From assembly GCA_945870025.1 (NCBI GenBank), contig CAMBQN010000011.1, positions 26,109-90,108 of the forward strand: a stretch of 64,000 nt of DNA, written 5' to 3'. A program made the position numbers and the translations under genes. Below, piece by piece: positions 51,785 to 60,878 of the stretch (within the stretch, counting starts at the first letter, position 1; every line of letters starts with the position of its first letter). The stretch is from Akkermansia muciniphila (GTDB lineage Bacteria > Verrucomicrobiota > Kiritimatiellia > RFP12 > JAAYNR01). Below the pieces are notes generated by a model that was not told where the DNA came from, searched no databases, and saw only the letters and a program-made list of their open reading frames with translations.

Positions 51785-53376
51785 GGGACTTCTCCACTCC
51801 TGCGCGCGCGCCGGTCGGCGGCCGCCAGCGCGCCCGTGGGGCAGGCCTCCACGCAGGCGGCGGCGACCCGGCTCAACCCCTTTTCCAATGACTCGTGGAA
51901 GGGAACACCGATCCGCACCGTGAAGCCGCGGCCGATGAAGGTCAGCCCCAGCGGTTCCCGCGCGGCGGTGGCGATGCGCACGCAGATGCCGCAGGCGATG
52001 CATTTTCCCGGTTCGTAAACGGTGTTGCCGTGGCGCACGATTTCGACCGGACGCCGGTGGGCCGGTTTCCATCCGCGTGGATTTACCCCGTATTCGTCGG
52101 CATAGCGGCGCAGTTGGCAGGTGCCCGGCTTGCGGCAATCGCAGTGGAGGCACCGCGCCGCCTCGCCGGTCGCCTCGTTTGCAGCGTAGGCGCCGGTCGC
52201 GCGATCCGCAGGCTCCGTGCGCGGCTCCGGCGCGGCTCCGGCCATGAAGGCCGCAAGCTCGTCCGGCGCCAGGGCGCCGCCGAGCCGATGGTTGTAGAGG
52301 TGAAGCGTTCCGACAACCGCCTCGCCGCGCAGCATCTGGTCGACCGCTAGGGCGGCGGCCTGCCCCTGCGCCACCGCCCGCACGGCCATCCGGCCGGGCA
52401 CCACCGCGTTGCCGCACGCAAAGACTGCGGGGTCGCCGGTGCGATGGGTTCTCCAGTTCGCGGTGATTCCGTGCGGACCGCTCTCCAGTCCGAGAGGGTC
52501 CAGGAGATCAGCGGCACCGGCGCCCCAGGCTAGGATCACCGCATCAAACCGCTGTTTCAGGTCCTGGAGCGAGCGGGTGACGCCGATCTCCACGCCGGTC
52601 TCGAAGGTCATCCCCAGGCGTGCGATCTGCGCGATCTCGGCGTCGAGTACGGCTGGCGGCAGCGTGTCGCACAGCTCCGGCGCGCGCAGGCCGCCGCCGG
52701 GCCTGTCGCTTTTTTCAAACACGGTGCAGGCGTGTCCGGCGCGCGCCAGCGCATAGGCGGCGGACAGTCCGGCCGGGCCGCCGCCGACCACGGCCACCCG
52801 GAAGCCGCTCGGCTCCAGACGATCAGGAAGGTACGGGGCGGACGAGGCCAGGTCGGCATCGGCCACGAACCGCTTGAGCCTGCAGATTCCGACCGGCGCG
52901 TCCTGCGAGCTGCGGCGGCACGCCTTCTCGCAGGGTGCCGGGCAGATCCGTCCCAGCGCGGCAGGCAGCGCGATGTGCCGCTTGACGATGCGAATCGCCC
53001 CGTGCAGGTCGCCGGCGCCGATCGCGCGGAGCATGTCGGGGATGTTCATGCCGGCCGCGCAGGCCCGCGTGCAGGGGCCTTCGCAATCGCCGAGATGATC
53101 CCCCAGCAGCAGCTCGAGGGCCGTGCGGCGCGCCTCCAGCACCGTTCCGCTGGCCGTCGCGATGTCCATGCCGTCTTGCGCCGGGGTGGAGCACGCGGGG
53201 TGCAGGCAGCCCGTCCGGACATCTTCGACCACGCAGAGCATGCAGGAGGTGACGTGCTCCAGGCCGTCGCGGAAGCAGAGCGTCGGCACGGCGATGCCGA
53301 GCGTGCGGGCCGCGGCCAGCAAGGTCGTTCCGGCGAGCACCTCCACCGGGCGCTGGTCAATGTTTAGCGTGGCCAT
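51781..53376 (-). CDS. NuoG-N-terminal / GltD-type FAD oxidoreductase / ferredoxin fusion
   Basis: 531 residues. An N-terminal [2Fe-2S] plant-ferredoxin domain as in NuoG/HydA-type subunits (Cys34, 45, 48, 62). Then the GltD/NfnB-like N-terminal cluster region (CEGPCTRACAAG near 98-109, CPAPCEKACRR), the FAD site VAVVGGGPAGLSAAYALARA, a shortened NAD(P) region, and AVFACGNAVVPGRMAVRAVA. The C-terminus adds CLHCDCRKPGTC and ferredoxin-like CIACGIC and CVEACPTG. A soluble flavin-iron-sulfur electron hub is expected, receiving electrons from the NuoEF-type protein encoded just upstream (20 bp overlap). Confidence 0.85.
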   Translation of the reverse strand: MATLNIDQRPVEVLAGTTLLAAARTLGIAVPTLCFRDGLEHVTSCMLCVVEDVRTGCLHPACSTPAQDGMDIATASGTVLEARRTALELLLGDHLGDCEGPCTRACAAGMNIPDMLRAIGAGDLHGAIRIVKRHIALPAALGRICPAPCEKACRRSSQDAPVGICRLKRFVADADLASSAPYLPDRLEPSGFRVAVVGGGPAGLSAAYALARAGHACTVFEKSDRPGGGLRAPELCDTLPPAVLDAEIAQIARLGMTFETGVEIGVTRSLQDLKQRFDAVILAWGAGAADLLDPLGLESGPHGITANWRTHRTGDPAVFACGNAVVPGRMAVRAVAQGQAAALAVDQMLRGEAVVGTLHLYNHRLGGALAPDELAAFMAGAAPEPRTEPADRATGAYAANEATGEAARCLHCDCRKPGTCQLRRYADEYGVNPRGWKPAHRRPVEIVRHGNTVYEPGKCIACGICVRIATAAREPLGLTFIGRGFTVRIGVPFHESLEKGLSRVAAACVEACPTGALAAADRRARRSGEVP

Positions 53377-55768
53377 GTTTTACAATCCTGTTTCCGGACA
53401 TCACGACGACGGCCCCGGCCGGACACACCGTCCGGCAGCCGTCGCAGCGAACGCATTTTTCGGAGTTGATCGCGTGCCGTTCATACGGGGTCGGCGGGAT
53501 GGCGTGAACCGGACACTGCTGCGCGCAACGGGTGCAGCCGATGCAGTCATCGGTGATCTGGTACGTGATCAGAGCCTTGCACTGTCCGGCCGGGCACACG
53601 CCAGCGGCGTGCGCCTCGTATTCTTCGCGAAAATAGCGCAGCGTGGTGAGCACCGGATTGGGCGCCGTCTTGCCCAGCCCGCACAGGCTGCCGCGTTTCA
53701 CCGCCGCCGACAGACGTTCCAGGGCGTCGAGGTCGGCGGGTTTGCCGGTGCCGCCGCACAGCCGCTCCAGGATCTCCAGCATGCGCGTGGTGCCGATGCG
53801 GCAGAAAGTGCATTTCCCGCACGACTCGTGCTGGGTGAACCCGAGGAAATAGCGGGCGATTTCCACCATGCAATCCGCATCATCCAGCACGACCAGCCCC
53901 CCCGATCCCATCATGGCGCCAGCCTCGACCAGCGCCTCGTAATCGATGGGCGTGTCGGCCAGCCGCGCGGGAATGCACCCGCCGGAAGGCCCCCCGATCT
54001 GCACCGCCTTGAAGCGGCGGCCATCGGCAATCCCGCCGCCGATGTCATCGACGACCTGACGGATGGTGATGCCCATGGGCACCTCGATCAGGCCCAGGCG
54101 GTTCACTTTGCCGGCGAGGGCGAAGACTTTGGTGCCGCGGCTGCGTTCGGTTCCCATGGCCGCGAAAGCCTGCGCCCCGTGCTTCAGTATCCACGAGAGC
54201 GTGGCATAGGTTTCAACGTTGTTGACCAGCGTCGGTTTGCCCCAGAGTCCGGACTGTGCCGGGTACGGCGGTCGGAGCCGGGGCGTGCCGCGTTCACCCT
54301 CGATCGATCGGATGAGCGCCGTCTCCTCGCCGCAGACGAAGGCTCCGGCGCCCTCCATGATCTGCAGGCGCAGGGAGAAACCGGTGCCGCAGACGGACTC
54401 GCCGAGAAACCCGCTCTGTTCGCATCGCGCGACGGCCTCTCGGATACGGGCGACGGCGAGCGGATACTCATGACGAATGTAGAGAACGCCTGTGCGGGCA
54501 CCGACGGCATAGGCCGCGATAGCCATGCCTTCCAGAATACGGTACGGGTAGCTCTCGAGAAGCATGCGATCCATGAAGGCGCCGGGGTCGCCTTCGTCGC
54601 CATTGAGAATGATGGTTTTGTCGTCACCGGAAGCGACGCGCACCGAGGACCATTTGACACCGGTGGGGAAGCCTGCGCCGCCGCGCCCGCGCAGGCCGCT
54701 GGCCCTGACGATCGCGATCACCTCCTCCGGTGTCCGCTGCGTCAGGCACTGCTTAAGCATCGTGAACCCGCCGTGACGCACGTATTCCTCGATGTCCACG
54801 GGATCCATCTGGCCGCAGTCTTCCAGGGCCACATGTTTCTGCGGCCCGATGAACGCCGCAATCGGCGGGTCGCGATAGTCGATCCGATGGCGGGACGCCG
54901 GCTCCCAGGCTTCATCCGTGAAAAGCTGTTCGAGAAAGCCTTTTGCGGCGCTGCGTAAGCGTGCCGAGAGCCGGCGCGGACGGAAATGCTGCCGCAGGAT
55001 CTTGGGCACATCGTCGGCCTTGACCTGGGCATAGATGCCGGGGGCTTCGCCCGGACGCAGGATCTCGAGCAGTGGGGTCTGGTGGCACATGCCGACGCAG
55101 CCGACCGGTTTGACCGTGGCCTGAATACCGAGTTGGCCCAAGGACCGCCAGAGCGCGTCTCGGACCTCCCGGCTGCCGCGGGCCATGCAACAAGAGCCCA
55201 AGCCGATGCGGATCTCCGCAAGAGCGTCGGCGGGGGCGGCGTGCGGCAGCGCCGCCGTGTTCCCGGTCTGCTGCTGACGAGCCAGAAAATCCGTCACGGC
55301 GTGCGTCACGCTGTCGGTGGTCAGGTGGCCGTAGGTGACGGTGTCGATCTGCATGACCGGCGCCAAGGTGCAGCACCCGAGACAGGCGACCTTCTCGATG
55401 GTGAACCGGCGCTCGGGATCGGTATCGTCGTCGGCCGACATCTTGAGGAACCGCCTGAGCGCGTCGGTGATGGCCGAGGCGCCCTTGACGTGACAGGTCG
55501 TTCCGTGACAGATTCGGATGGTATGCTGGCCCGCCGGCCGCAGACGGAACTGGGTGTAGAAGGTCGACACGCCGACAATGGCGGCCGGCGTGATCTCGGA
55601 ATGGTCGCAAACGTAGCGCAAGGCCGCCTCGGGCAGATACCGGTACCGCGCCTGAATCCCCTGCAGCACGGCGATGACAGCCGCGCGGCCGCGTCCGGTT
55701 TCATCCAGGATGCGGTCGAGGTCTTCGGCGCGGATCGGATCCGCCAGTTGGACATTCGGGGTGCTCAC
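53357..55768 (-). CDS. NuoE-thioredoxin-NuoF-ferredoxin fusion, NADH dehydrogenase/HydB-type
   Basis: 803 residues. (1) NuoE-like [2Fe-2S] thioredoxin domain, 10-165, Cys87, 92, 129, 133. (2) A second thioredoxin-like [2Fe-2S] domain, 185-260, SCCMARG and CVGMC, as on HydB/HndC subunits. (3) NuoF core with NADH/FMN motifs GLRGRGGAGFPTGVKW (358-373) and LNGDEGDPGAFMD, and the N3 cluster cysteines ESCGKCTFCRIGT plus CGLGKTAPNP. (4) Two C-terminal [4Fe-4S] sites, CIGCTRCAQQCP and CVRCDGCRTVCP. In known bifurcating hydrogenases these are separate subunits with a hydrogenase partner; none is present here. Expected role: NAD(H) oxidation feeding the operon's Fe-S chain. Confidence 0.9.
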   Translation of the reverse strand: MSTPNVQLADPIRAEDLDRILDETGRGRAAVIAVLQGIQARYRYLPEAALRYVCDHSEITPAAIVGVSTFYTQFRLRPAGQHTIRICHGTTCHVKGASAITDALRRFLKMSADDDTDPERRFTIEKVACLGCCTLAPVMQIDTVTYGHLTTDSVTHAVTDFLARQQQTGNTAALPHAAPADALAEIRIGLGSCCMARGSREVRDALWRSLGQLGIQATVKPVGCVGMCHQTPLLEILRPGEAPGIYAQVKADDVPKILRQHFRPRRLSARLRSAAKGFLEQLFTDEAWEPASRHRIDYRDPPIAAFIGPQKHVALEDCGQMDPVDIEEYVRHGGFTMLKQCLTQRTPEEVIAIVRASGLRGRGGAGFPTGVKWSSVRVASGDDKTIILNGDEGDPGAFMDRMLLESYPYRILEGMAIAAYAVGARTGVLYIRHEYPLAVARIREAVARCEQSGFLGESVCGTGFSLRLQIMEGAGAFVCGEETALIRSIEGERGTPRLRPPYPAQSGLWGKPTLVNNVETYATLSWILKHGAQAFAAMGTERSRGTKVFALAGKVNRLGLIEVPMGITIRQVVDDIGGGIADGRRFKAVQIGGPSGGCIPARLADTPIDYEALVEAGAMMGSGGLVVLDDADCMVEIARYFLGFTQHESCGKCTFCRIGTTRMLEILERLCGGTGKPADLDALERLSAAVKRGSLCGLGKTAPNPVLTTLRYFREEYEAHAAGVCPAGQCKALITYQITDDCIGCTRCAQQCPVHAIPPTPYERHAINSEKCVRCDGCRTVCPAGAVVVMSGNRIVKHGHAKH

Positions 55769-55790
55769 AAAGGGTTGCCTTCGCGGGGTT

Positions 55791-57527
55791 TCATTTCGGA
55801 CCGATGCAGAAAAGATGTTTGACGCCGCGGATGTAGAGACGGCGGCCGACGGCGGCCGGGGTACAGACGCTGGCTTCGCCGAGGGCCGGCTGGGCGATTA
55901 ATTCAAACGCATCGGCGGCCTTGAAGATGCGCGTCTTGCCGTCGGCGGTGACCCAGTAGATGCGGCCGGCGGCGAGGATCGGCGAACCATAGCCGCCCGC
56001 GTCGAACTCGTGGCTCCAGACCCGTACGCCATTCGTCGTGGCGATGCAGGAGAACGTCCCGCCGCTCGTGGGCATAAAGAGATGGCGGTCGGTGGCCACG
56101 GGGCTTCCGGCGTCGGGAAGATCCAGATCCTCGGTTGACCAGATCACCTCGCCCGTGACGGCGTCGAGCGCGACGGCCTTCGCATACTGGTTGGCGGCGA
56201 ACACGCGGCCGTTGGCATAGGCGGGAGACGAGCCGATCTCGTTGCTGAGCACATCCTTGGACCACAGTTCGGCGCCGGTCAGCGCGTCATACGCAGCCAC
56301 CATCGGCGACGCCGAAAGGATCAGCCGCAGGCGGCCGCCCGCGTCCGTGAGAATGGGCGAGGCCCACGACTTGACGGTCCCCCGATCCTGCTTCCAGCGG
56401 TCCCGGCCGGTCTCCACATCGAGCGCCTTCACCGACGAGCCGCCGGAGTGATCGAATTGAACAAAGACCGTGTCGCGCAGGATCAGCAGGGATGAGGCGT
56501 GGCCGTAGGGATTGACGGGCGTGCCGAGGTGGCGCACCCAGAGGCGGCGGCCATCGACGTCGAGGCCGAGGATGACGCCCGTGCCGAAGATCGCAATCAC
56601 CCGTTGGCCGTCAGTGGCCAGCGACGGCGCGGCATAACCGGTGTCCGAGGTGACCTCTGGCGGCGTGGCGGGTGCTCCGGGGACGCCCTCGGTGTCGGCC
56701 GTCCACAGAAGGGCGCCGGTGTCGCCGTCATACCCGTAGACTTCGCACTTCTGTTCATCGGCGCCAGCCAGATAAACGCGGTCGCCCCAGACCACGGGGG
56801 AATTGAAGCCGCCGCGCGGCACCTCCGCTTTCCAGAGCACACCGGTGCCGGTTGCGCCGTCCCAGGCGATCGGGGGATCGGCCTCACGAGCGACGCCCAG
56901 GCCGCCCGGCCCGCGAAAGGAGGGCCACTCGCCGGCATCGGCAGACGGTCCGGCCCGGCCGTTAGGATTCGTCTCGGCGGCGGATCCCGGATTCTGTGCC
57001 GATGGCTGCTGGAATGGCTGCGGGACAGGCGCCCGTGAACGCCCGCCGAGCCGCAGGTGCAGCCCCCAGGCCGCCAGTAGGAGCAGCGCCCCGCTGATCG
57101 CGATCACCCGCCGGGCGCGCGCGGCGGCCCGCCAGGGATTTTCCCCGCCAGGACCGCCGGGCTGCGGGGCGGGCGCGGGGCGGCGTCCCGATGCCATGAG
57201 CTGCAACGACAGCACGAACACGACACCGGCGACGACCAGCAGGATGGCACCGGTCTCCAGTTGCCATTGCCGCACGAAGAACGCCCGGCGGGCCAGCCAG
57301 TTCAACTCGCGCACCTGTTGCCGAAGCTCGACATTCTCGGCATCCCGCCCCAGCTTCTCGGACAACGCCTTCAGCGCGGGCGTAGCGAGTGGATCGAGGG
57401 TCTTGAGCAGATACCGATTCGTCGCCATCAACAGCGAGACGATGATAATGAACACGGCGGAGACCGCCGCCAGCCGGCGGCCGATGATTCTGCGTAGCGA
57501 TTCCGGTTGATGGACGGGGGTCGTCAT
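55791..57527 (-). CDS. Membrane-anchored PQQ-like beta-propeller protein
   Basis: 578 residues from ATG 57527 (ATGA overlap with the polyferredoxin gene). Three N-terminal hydrophobic helices (RRLAAVSAVFIIIVSLLMA; ETGAILLVVAGVVFVLSLQL; RVIAISGALLLLAAWGLHL) with a charged coiled segment between the first two. After a Pro/Ala-rich linker the propeller starts at GEWPSFRGPGGLGVAREADP and shows repeated blades such as DGDTGALLWTADTEG, DVETGRDRWKQD, DALTGAELWSKDV and DAVTGEVIWSTEDL. The blades follow the PQQ-repeat consensus, but calcium/PQQ-binding catalytic residues are not obvious, so it may be structural or a sensor. Confidence 0.82.
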   Translation of the reverse strand: MTTPVHQPESLRRIIGRRLAAVSAVFIIIVSLLMATNRYLLKTLDPLATPALKALSEKLGRDAENVELRQQVRELNWLARRAFFVRQWQLETGAILLVVAGVVFVLSLQLMASGRRPAPAPQPGGPGGENPWRAAARARRVIAISGALLLLAAWGLHLRLGGRSRAPVPQPFQQPSAQNPGSAAETNPNGRAGPSADAGEWPSFRGPGGLGVAREADPPIAWDGATGTGVLWKAEVPRGGFNSPVVWGDRVYLAGADEQKCEVYGYDGDTGALLWTADTEGVPGAPATPPEVTSDTGYAAPSLATDGQRVIAIFGTGVILGLDVDGRRLWVRHLGTPVNPYGHASSLLILRDTVFVQFDHSGGSSVKALDVETGRDRWKQDRGTVKSWASPILTDAGGRLRLILSASPMVAAYDALTGAELWSKDVLSNEIGSSPAYANGRVFAANQYAKAVALDAVTGEVIWSTEDLDLPDAGSPVATDRHLFMPTSGGTFSCIATTNGVRVWSHEFDAGGYGSPILAAGRIYWVTADGKTRIFKAADAFELIAQPALGEASVCTPAAVGRRLYIRGVKHLFCIGPK

Positions 57528-58813
57528 TTCGGCGTCTCCTGGGGCTTCCTTCCGACCGGGCAATACGCGAAGCAGCGGCCGCAACTGAAGCAGCGAGCGC
57601 GGTCAGGCTCGTAGTCGGTTCGCGATCGCCAGAGTGACAGTCCGATCAGTTGGGCGCCGACCGTCAGCGCCAGCAGCGCGCCGAGGAGGGTGCCGCCAAC
57701 GGCAAATCGTCCTTGAATGGTGCGCGCATCATTGTAGAGCGCCTCGGTCGGCAGGCCCGATGTGAAGAAGGCCTCCCGCTCCAGACTCATGGGCTGCGCC
57801 GTGTTCGCCGCCTCCCGGTGAATCTCCAGAGCCAGCGCCACGCGGGGATGCGCCCGCGACAGGAAATTGCCGAAGACAAAGCCCGTCGCGGCGGCGGCGA
57901 TGGCAATGAGGGGCACGGCCGCCAGGATCAGCGCCAGGCGCCGCACGCCCGTCGCGCGCGCCTCGGGCGCGGCGGCGGGCAGCGGACTGCGAATGGCGCC
58001 ATAGGGGCAGGCGTCCTCGCACAGTCGGCACTGCACGCAGGCGTCCGGGGTGATGGTCACGTGTCGCCGCGAGACGCGGGACAGGAGGCCGAGGAGCGCG
58101 CCGTACGGACACACAAACCGGCAGTACGGGCGGCCGATGAACAGGCTCGCCACGAGAAACAGCGCGCCCGTGATCGCCATGTGGAATGGAGCGCCCATCC
58201 GGAAGAATCCCACAAAGGGATCTCCTTCGCAAATGAGGAAACCCGCGCCCGTGGCGGCGAACAGCACGGCGACGCTCAAATACACCCACGGCAGCAGCCC
58301 CAGCGTGTGATTCAGCCAGGCGGGCGTCCGGACCGGCCGCCACAATGCCAGTTCCTGAACCGCTCCCAGCGGACAGACCGACGCGCAGAACACGCGGCCG
58401 AAGAACAGCGTCGCCAGCAACGGCAGGACAAAGAACGCGATGACCGTCACCGGGATCGTGTAGCTGGCATCGGCCCAGCCCAGCGCCAGATTCTGCACGG
58501 CGCCGACGGCACAGACACAGCCGTGGCGCCAGAAGCCGAAATAGCCCAGACTGAAGAGCGTCAGCAGCAGCAACCCCTGCCGCGAGCGCTGCCGGAGGGC
58601 GAACCAGCCGGCCAGCGCCAGCGCTGCGGCCAGAACCGCCACGTCCAGAACCTCCAGCATCGGCCCGCCGGGGCCGGGCAGAAGGAGCTCGGGCGACACA
58701 TAGTCCGTCTTGAAATCCGGCCGCGGAAACCGCTGCACGGCCCCGCTCGGCAACGCCATCGCCCATGCGCACACGCCGAGCCACAACCCGACCAGCCGAT
58801 GCGGCCGCGTCAC
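57524..58813 (-). CDS. NapH/NosR-like membrane polyferredoxin
   Basis: 429 residues from GTG 58813. An in-frame ATG upstream (58924) would begin inside the palindrome at 58895-59020, so I rejected it. About seven membrane helices surround cysteine motifs: GCVCAVGAVQNLAL, CASVCPLGAVQELAL, CRFVCPYGALLG, the ferredoxin site CVQCRLCEDACPYGAI, and C-terminal CFSCGRCFAYCPVG. The second to fourth are typical of NapH/CcoG/NosR-type proteins that pass electrons between the quinone or ferredoxin pool and the periplasm. The first looks like a duplicated, reduced copy of the second with only CXC. Likely the membrane conduit of this operon. Confidence 0.85.
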   Translation of the reverse strand: MTRPHRLVGLWLGVCAWAMALPSGAVQRFPRPDFKTDYVSPELLLPGPGGPMLEVLDVAVLAAALALAGWFALRQRSRQGLLLLTLFSLGYFGFWRHGCVCAVGAVQNLALGWADASYTIPVTVIAFFVLPLLATLFFGRVFCASVCPLGAVQELALWRPVRTPAWLNHTLGLLPWVYLSVAVLFAATGAGFLICEGDPFVGFFRMGAPFHMAITGALFLVASLFIGRPYCRFVCPYGALLGLLSRVSRRHVTITPDACVQCRLCEDACPYGAIRSPLPAAAPEARATGVRRLALILAAVPLIAIAAAATGFVFGNFLSRAHPRVALALEIHREAANTAQPMSLEREAFFTSGLPTEALYNDARTIQGRFAVGGTLLGALLALTVGAQLIGLSLWRSRTDYEPDRARCFSCGRCFAYCPVGRKPQETPK

Positions 58814-58894
58814 GGAAGCGCCCCGCCCGTCAGGACAAACGCATCTTATGTTCAGAGATTTTTTCAGTGTTGGCTCCGTTCTCTTACGCCTAAG

Positions 58895-59020
58895 AGCGGT
58901 GTCGCGCGGAATACCGCTTGCCACCGCACTCCAAAATGGCTGGCGCGGCGTCCCAAAGCCTTCCGTCCCGGCGGCAGCGTCTGGAGTGCGGTGGCAAGCG
59001 GTATTCCGCGCGACACCGCT
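58895..59020. repeat. Long perfect palindrome (39-bp arms) inside the operon
   Basis: Arms 58895-58933 and 58982-59020 are perfectly complementary over 39 bp and contain GCGCGGAATACCGCTTGCC. The 48-bp loop is GC-rich. It lies in the 228-bp gap between the Tat ferredoxin gene and the membrane polyferredoxin gene. It may stop or process the transcript, or be a mobile palindromic element like those at 373-513. Confidence 0.9.
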
Positions 59021-59041
59021 TTTCCCAGAATTGCCAGGGTG

Positions 59042-59635
59042 TCAGGCATGCGCCTCCGGACTCCCCTTCAGGAGATAGGGGTGGTCGGCGGGCACGCGTC
59101 GATAGGCGCCAGCGGGGCAGACGCGCGCAATGGCGCACTCGTTGCAGTTCACACAGCGGTCATGCCGCACCTGTAGGAAGAGAGAGCCGTTGCCGAACTG
59201 GCTGCACCCCTTCACACAGACCGCACAGCCGATGCAGCGCTCCTCGTTGATCGTGTATTCGTAAAACGGATCCTCGATAAACGTGCGGATGAGCGCGCCC
59301 GCCGGGCAGAGCTGGTTCTCGGCGGCCGTGTCAATCCGCTGCGCCTGCGGCTGATGGTAGCCGCCGCACAGCTTGCAATAGCCGCACAGGGCGTAGGCAT
59401 GCACCGCCTTGACGGCGGACGGCGTCAGCACGCACGCCGTCTCGCACCGGCCGCACTGCACGCACTTGGCGGGATCGAGCTGCCAGAAGTGGGACGACCG
59501 GCTGCTGCGCGACGCGGCCAGACCGGTGATCGCGCCGACGGCGGCCACGGCCAGCCCCCACAATCCGTTTTGCAGGAACTGCCTGCGGGTGACGCCGGCC
59601 GGCGGCGCATTGTCTGTCTGTGGGGGCGTGGTCAT
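59042..59635 (-). CDS. Tat-exported [4Fe-4S] polyferredoxin
   Basis: 197 residues. Twin-arginine signal TRRQFLQNGLWGLAVAAVGA, then ferredoxin sites CVQCGRCETAC, CGYCKLCGG, CIGCAVCVKGC and CVNCNECAIARVCPAG, enough for about four clusters. The pattern resembles NapG/NrfC-type periplasmic electron carriers. Its twin-arginine signal places it on the periplasmic side; it would exchange electrons with the NapH-like membrane protein encoded downstream. ATG overlaps the stop of the small Tat protein gene by ATGA. Confidence 0.88.
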   Translation of the reverse strand: MTTPPQTDNAPPAGVTRRQFLQNGLWGLAVAAVGAITGLAASRSSRSSHFWQLDPAKCVQCGRCETACVLTPSAVKAVHAYALCGYCKLCGGYHQPQAQRIDTAAENQLCPAGALIRTFIEDPFYEYTINEERCIGCAVCVKGCSQFGNGSLFLQVRHDRCVNCNECAIARVCPAGAYRRVPADHPYLLKGSPEAHA

Positions 59636-59865
59636 GAGTGGCCCTCCCGTGCCTGACGCCGCGACAACGCCTGAGGCAAGCCGCAGCGGGAAGCGGCGCG
59701 GCAGGTCGAGCAGACCCCTTGATTCGAGCAGGATTGTCCGGTCAGCGAAACCTGGCCACGAATGAACAGCCGCGCGGCGTAATACGCGGCGACGCCCAGC
59801 AAGGCAAAACGGCCGCAGAACCGGATGAATTCGCGGCGACTCCGGGTTTCGTCGATGGTAGACAT
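59632..59865 (-). CDS. Small Tat-type protein with C-terminal cysteines
   Basis: 77 residues. N-terminus SRREFIRFCGRFALLGVAAY is a twin-arginine signal or anchor, followed by ARLFIRGQVSLTGQSCSNQG and CSTCRAASRCGLPQALSRRQ. The CX5CX2CX5C cysteines could hold one [4Fe-4S] or a zinc. It lies 11 bp after the NHL-like gene and overlaps the Tat ferredoxin gene. No matching family known to me; a small subunit of the same complex is the obvious guess. Confidence 0.7.
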   Translation of the reverse strand: MSTIDETRSRREFIRFCGRFALLGVAAYYAARLFIRGQVSLTGQSCSNQGVCSTCRAASRCGLPQALSRRQAREGHS

Positions 59866-59876
59866 GGCGCTTTCCC

Positions 59877-60878
59877 TTATTTCAACTCAAACACACGGAT
59901 CTGCAGGCGGGCGGCATCGGACACCAGAATCCGGTCCTTGGAATCCACGGCCAGATCGAGGCCCGCAGCGGCGCCATCGAACAGGTCCTGGGCGGCGACC
60001 ACGCCGGTGAACCGGCCGCGCTTGGCGTATACCTTCACGCGGGACAGCCCCTTCTCACTGGTCACGATCGAACCGTCGGCGAGCCGGGCAACATGGACCG
60101 GGTTGCAGCAGCCGCAGAAATTCTCAATTCCCGTCCCGGGGCGCTCGGACCAGGCGCCGATCCGCTCGCCGGTGAACGCGTATTCCTCCATTCGGTGCCG
60201 GCCCGGATTGACGATCCACACGGTGTCCCCCTGCCCGAGCATGAGGTCGAAGAAGGGGCTTGGAACAATGAACCCGAGCTCCTCCGGCTGCCCCTGCCGA
60301 CCGTTGATCGTGTTCTTGAGGACGCCGTCGAACGCGTAACGCAGCACGGTCTGACTCCGGGCGTCCGCCGCGAAAACGTCGTCTCCGGTGGCCGCCAGGG
60401 ACGTGATGATCGCATTTGTCCCGAGTCCGGCGAAGGTTGCGGTCGGGCGGCCCTCGGGGTCAAAGGCTTGGATGGCGGCGCCGAGTCCCGCATACAGGCG
60501 GCCCGTTGCGTCCACGGCCAGACAGGAGATGTCGCCGTCGAGGGTCTGGCTCCGGAGGGTTTCTCCCTGTGGCGACAGGACGACCAGATTGCGACCGCCA
60601 CCGGCATAAATCCGGTCGTCGGGACCCACCGCGATTGCGCGCAAAACCGTGAGTCCGGTCGGAACCAGCGGCCGGGCCTCCCGGTAGAGGATCTGGTCGG
60701 CATCGATCACGCCCAGGGCGGCAATCTGGGCGTCGTAGGCGGAGATCTTGGCTTCGGTCGTCCGGCCACCGCCCCGCGCGGCACCGCCCCGCAGGGTTGT
60801 CATGCAGCTCCGACAGATCAGGGCGAGCGCGCTCGCGAGCATGGCGGCCAGCAAAAAGAGAGACATTCCCTTGTGCAT
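59877..60878 (-). CDS. Membrane-anchored NHL-like beta-propeller protein
   Basis: 333 residues from ATG 60878, with GGAGG before it and the stop of the preceding gene overlapping by one base. A hydrophobic N-terminus (MSLFLLAAMLASALALICRS) anchors it. Repeated blade motifs follow, such as AVGPDDRIYAGGGRNLVVLS, AVDATGRLYAGLGAAIQAFD, WIVNPGRHRMEEYAFTGERI and AVDSKDRILVSDAARLQIRV, typical of NHL/six-bladed propellers. A curious cysteine patch FCGCCNPVHV lies near residue 257. Extracytoplasmic location is inferred. Function within the operon unknown. Confidence 0.75.
   Translation of the reverse strand: MHKGMSLFLLAAMLASALALICRSCMTTLRGGAARGGGRTTEAKISAYDAQIAALGVIDADQILYREARPLVPTGLTVLRAIAVGPDDRIYAGGGRNLVVLSPQGETLRSQTLDGDISCLAVDATGRLYAGLGAAIQAFDPEGRPTATFAGLGTNAIITSLAATGDDVFAADARSQTVLRYAFDGVLKNTINGRQGQPEELGFIVPSPFFDLMLGQGDTVWIVNPGRHRMEEYAFTGERIGAWSERPGTGIENFCGCCNPVHVARLADGSIVTSEKGLSRVKVYAKRGRFTGVVAAQDLFDGAAAGLDLAVDSKDRILVSDAARLQIRVFELK

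Noticed and set aside
58864..59138. Short frames on both strands around the operon gap
   Set aside because: They are translations of the 39-bp-arm palindrome and mirror each other; not genes.
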